Below, in pieces: positions 40,495-41,922 of a stretch of DNA of 41,922 nucleotides. The DNA comes from JALENY01 sp036310185 (lineage in GTDB: Bacteria; Bacillota; Clostridia; Lachnospirales; Lachnospiraceae). Both the position numbers and the translations under genes were made by a program. The first letter of the stretch is position 1. The number at the start of each line of letters is the position of its first letter. The notes under the pieces are model-generated. The model had not been told where the DNA came from, did no database searches, and worked only from the letters and a program-made list of their open reading frames with translations. Where the stretch lies: assembly GCA_036310185.1 (NCBI GenBank), contig JAXJSH010000137.1:1-41922 (forward strand), in the 5' to 3' direction.

Positions 40495-41225
40495 CAATGA
40501 TCCTCCTGTTTAAAATCCATATTAAAAGTAAACATATCACTGCGGGCATGAATCACAAAGTATTCAATCACTCCTGTTTCCGGCGTAGAAAAACAGCAGG
40601 CCACGCTGAGTATTGGTATGTTTTCTGCGATTTCCAGATGCTTAATATCATCTGCTGCAGGAGCGACTGCTTTTATGGAAATAGAGTCACACACAGGATG
40701 GGAAAATCCATAATTGTCAATGAAAATTTTATTAATAGACTGAAAGTCTTCAAAATATTGCTCTATATCCGGAACATGCCTTTGGGGAATCGTGGAATAA
40801 CAAAGTGCAAACGTTTTCCCTTTCATGCTCCGCAATGTTTTTAAACGATACAATTTTTCTCCCATGGGAAGCCCCAACAGCTGACATTCATTTTCCCGTA
40901 TCTCGGACAATTTCCAGGTTACAAGAATATTTTCATACTCGGAGCTCTTTTTGCTGAAAATTTCCGAAAAACCGATATCTGCACGATGCTGATAAATAAG
41001 CGGTCTCGTTCTCTTAACAGGATAATATCCTTTGCCTTTTACAGAACGTACATATCCCTGGGAGCGCAAATGGGAATAAGCAGACCGTATTACATTGCGG
41101 TTCACACCGTACCGCTCGGCAAGCGAATTTTCCGACGGCAATTTGGTGTTTTCATCCATATTTTTTTGCCTGATATATCTCAAAATCTGATTCGCAATGC
41201 TCAAAGCATCCATCTCATTTCCCAT
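40494..41225 (-). CDS. GntR family regulator with UTRA domain
   Basis: 243 aa. The N-terminal GntR winged helix shows KLPSENSLAERYGVNRNVIRSAYSHLRSQGYV and KGKGYYP; the C-terminal ~165 residues are a UTRA ligand-binding domain (LYRLKTLRSMKGKTFALC ... FEDFQSI). PhnF-like regulators of this group control phosphonate genes. It starts 31 nt after phnX and overlaps mgtC by a base. The start could be at 41225 or four codons later (41213). It probably senses a phosphonate or phosphate-related compound. Confidence 0.9.
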   Translation of the reverse strand: MGNEMDALSIANQILRYIRQKNMDENTKLPSENSLAERYGVNRNVIRSAYSHLRSQGYVRSVKGKGYYPVKRTRPLIYQHRADIGFSEIFSKKSSEYENILVTWKLSEIRENECQLLGLPMGEKLYRLKTLRSMKGKTFALCYSTIPQRHVPDIEQYFEDFQSINKIFIDNYGFSHPVCDSISIKAVAPAADDIKHLEIAENIPILSVACCFSTPETGVIEYFVIHARSDMFTFNMDFKQEDH

Positions 41226-41256
41226 AAGCGGTTACCCCTTGTTTCTTCCTGCCCAA

Positions 41257-41922
41257 TTAAAAATCGGACGGTGTTTTTCCCTCTGCAAGCAGCGCATTAA
41301 TCTTTTTAATAAGATCCGGAAGTTCTTTCATGGTACGAATCACGAAATGAGCACCCGCATCATAATATCGCTGTTCCACTTCTCTGCATCTGGCTTCCAG
41401 CTCAGTGACAGGCATTTCCAGCCTTTCATCAAGATGAAGTCCCAATTCATTACTTCCTTCCACCACACCGACGCTCCAGGCCGATGCATTCAGCCCTTCC
41501 TTTATGTCACTGATCGTATCTCCAACCTTCACAATATGAGACATGGGATACACACCAAGCTTCATGGCATTCTGATACATCATCCACGGGAGCGGTCTTC
41601 CTGCCGGAAGCCCATCCGGTGTAAAATAGCAGTCAGGCTCATATCCATATTTTTTTGCACCTACTGTAACAATTTTCATCATTTCATCTGTATAACCTGT
41701 AGTAGAACCAATTTTCAGTCCCATCTCCCGCAGTTTTTTTACCGCATCAACCACATATGGATTCGGTTCTGCATAACGGTCGAGAATACCAAGCAGGGAC
41801 GGCAGATACTGTGCATACAGTTCCTCCACATCTTTGTCATTCGGTTCTTTTCCTTTTACTTTAACCCACTCGGCTTTGATACGCGGTTCATTTAACAAGA
41901 TCCGGATATGCTCTATTTTCAG
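41257..41922 (-). CDS. phnX: Phosphonoacetaldehyde hydrolase (partial)
   Basis: At least 222 residues; the 5' end lies beyond the window. The HAD fold of phosphonatase is seen in GSTTGYTDEMM, the CYFTPDGLPAGRPLPWMMYQNAM segment special to PhnX, and VKVGDTISDIKEG with its metal-binding aspartates. The missing N-terminus should hold the nucleophile Asp and the Schiff-base lysine of the cap. The enzyme cleaves phosphonoacetaldehyde to acetaldehyde and phosphate after 2-aminoethylphosphonate transamination. A phnW transaminase gene is expected upstream, outside the window. Confidence 0.93.
   Translation of the reverse strand: MKIEHIRILLNEPRIKAEWVKVKGKEPNDKDVEELYAQYLPSLLGILDRYAEPNPYVVDAVKKLREMGLKIGSTTGYTDEMMKIVTVGAKKYGYEPDCYFTPDGLPAGRPLPWMMYQNAMKLGVYPMSHIVKVGDTISDIKEGLNASAWSVGVVEGSNELGLHLDERLEMPVTELEARCREVEQRYYDAGAHFVIRTMKELPDLIKKINALLAEGKTPSDF

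Noticed and set aside
1..41922. CRISPR arrays, rRNA genes, insertion sequences or prophage genes
   Set aside because: I saw no regular spaced repeats, rRNA segments, transposase-like proteins or phage structural genes. Only the 18-bp coding repeat and single inverted repeats were found.

Overview
The window looks like a chromosomal segment of a Gram-positive, spore-forming, anaerobic gut-type Firmicute, most likely a member of the Lachnospiraceae. Evidence: moderate GC with strong AGGAGG-type ribosome binding sites, sporulation genes (yabP, yabQ, a SpoIIE-type phosphatase, CwlD-type amidase, a CotS-like protein), MecA, a small 2[4Fe-4S] ferredoxin, DUF4317 and DUF3786 proteins, and an archaeal/eukaryote-type ProS. 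No taxon was confirmed by a search. Nearly all genes are on the minus strand; the plus-strand exceptions are a BlaI-type regulator, mecA and the ferredoxin gene.

Layout from left to right. 1-4.1 kb: PadR regulator with a membrane partner, TrpB2-type tryptophan synthase beta chain, MetY-type O-acetylhomoserine sulfhydrylase, tRNA-Gly(TCC). 4.2-8.7 kb: a trigger-factor-like lipoprotein and a VanR/VanS-like two-component pair. 8.9-12.4 kb: DUF4317 protein and a neopullulanase-like GH13 enzyme. 12.4-18.9 kb: the conserved Firmicute cluster rqcP/hslR, yabP, yabQ, divIC, spoIIE-type phosphatase, tilS, hpt, ftsH. 19.0-21.9 kb: DUF3786 gene, then a small AT-rich island holding a secreted bacteriocin-like protein, a two-helix membrane protein, a BlaI regulator and apparent gene remnants. 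21.9-28.6 kb: housekeeping genes (HU, MazG, CotS-like kinase fold, cca, proS, dCMP deaminase, Sua5). 28.7-32.1 kb: an envelope/spore operon (GH18 protein, DivIVA-like coiled coil, CwlD). 32.3-34.4 kb: small genes, mecA and ferredoxin. 34.5-38.7 kb: aspartate-family amino acid operon (ACT protein, homoserine dehydrogenase, ApgM-type phosphomutase, aspartokinase). 38.9-41.9 kb: PHP histidinol-phosphatase, and an operon of phosphonatase (cut by the window edge), GntR regulator and MgtC.

The main leads are regulatory and accessory. The spoIIE-type gene is preceded by a promoter with TTGACA and TATAAT 21 bp apart plus a perfect Spo0A box, the unusual layout known from Bacillus subtilis spoIIE. The GH18-DivIVA-CwlD operon has two Spo0A boxes next to its own -10, which would tie it to sporulation entry. 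The 19.8-21.9 kb island looks like an acquired secreted-toxin/immunity-like pair with a divergent BlaI gene whose BlaR1 partner seems destroyed. Other points: a likely leaderless sua5 mRNA, a 68-nt double-coded yabQ/divIC overlap, an ApgM homologue sitting where homoserine kinase is expected, and a 40-bp near-perfect palindrome.
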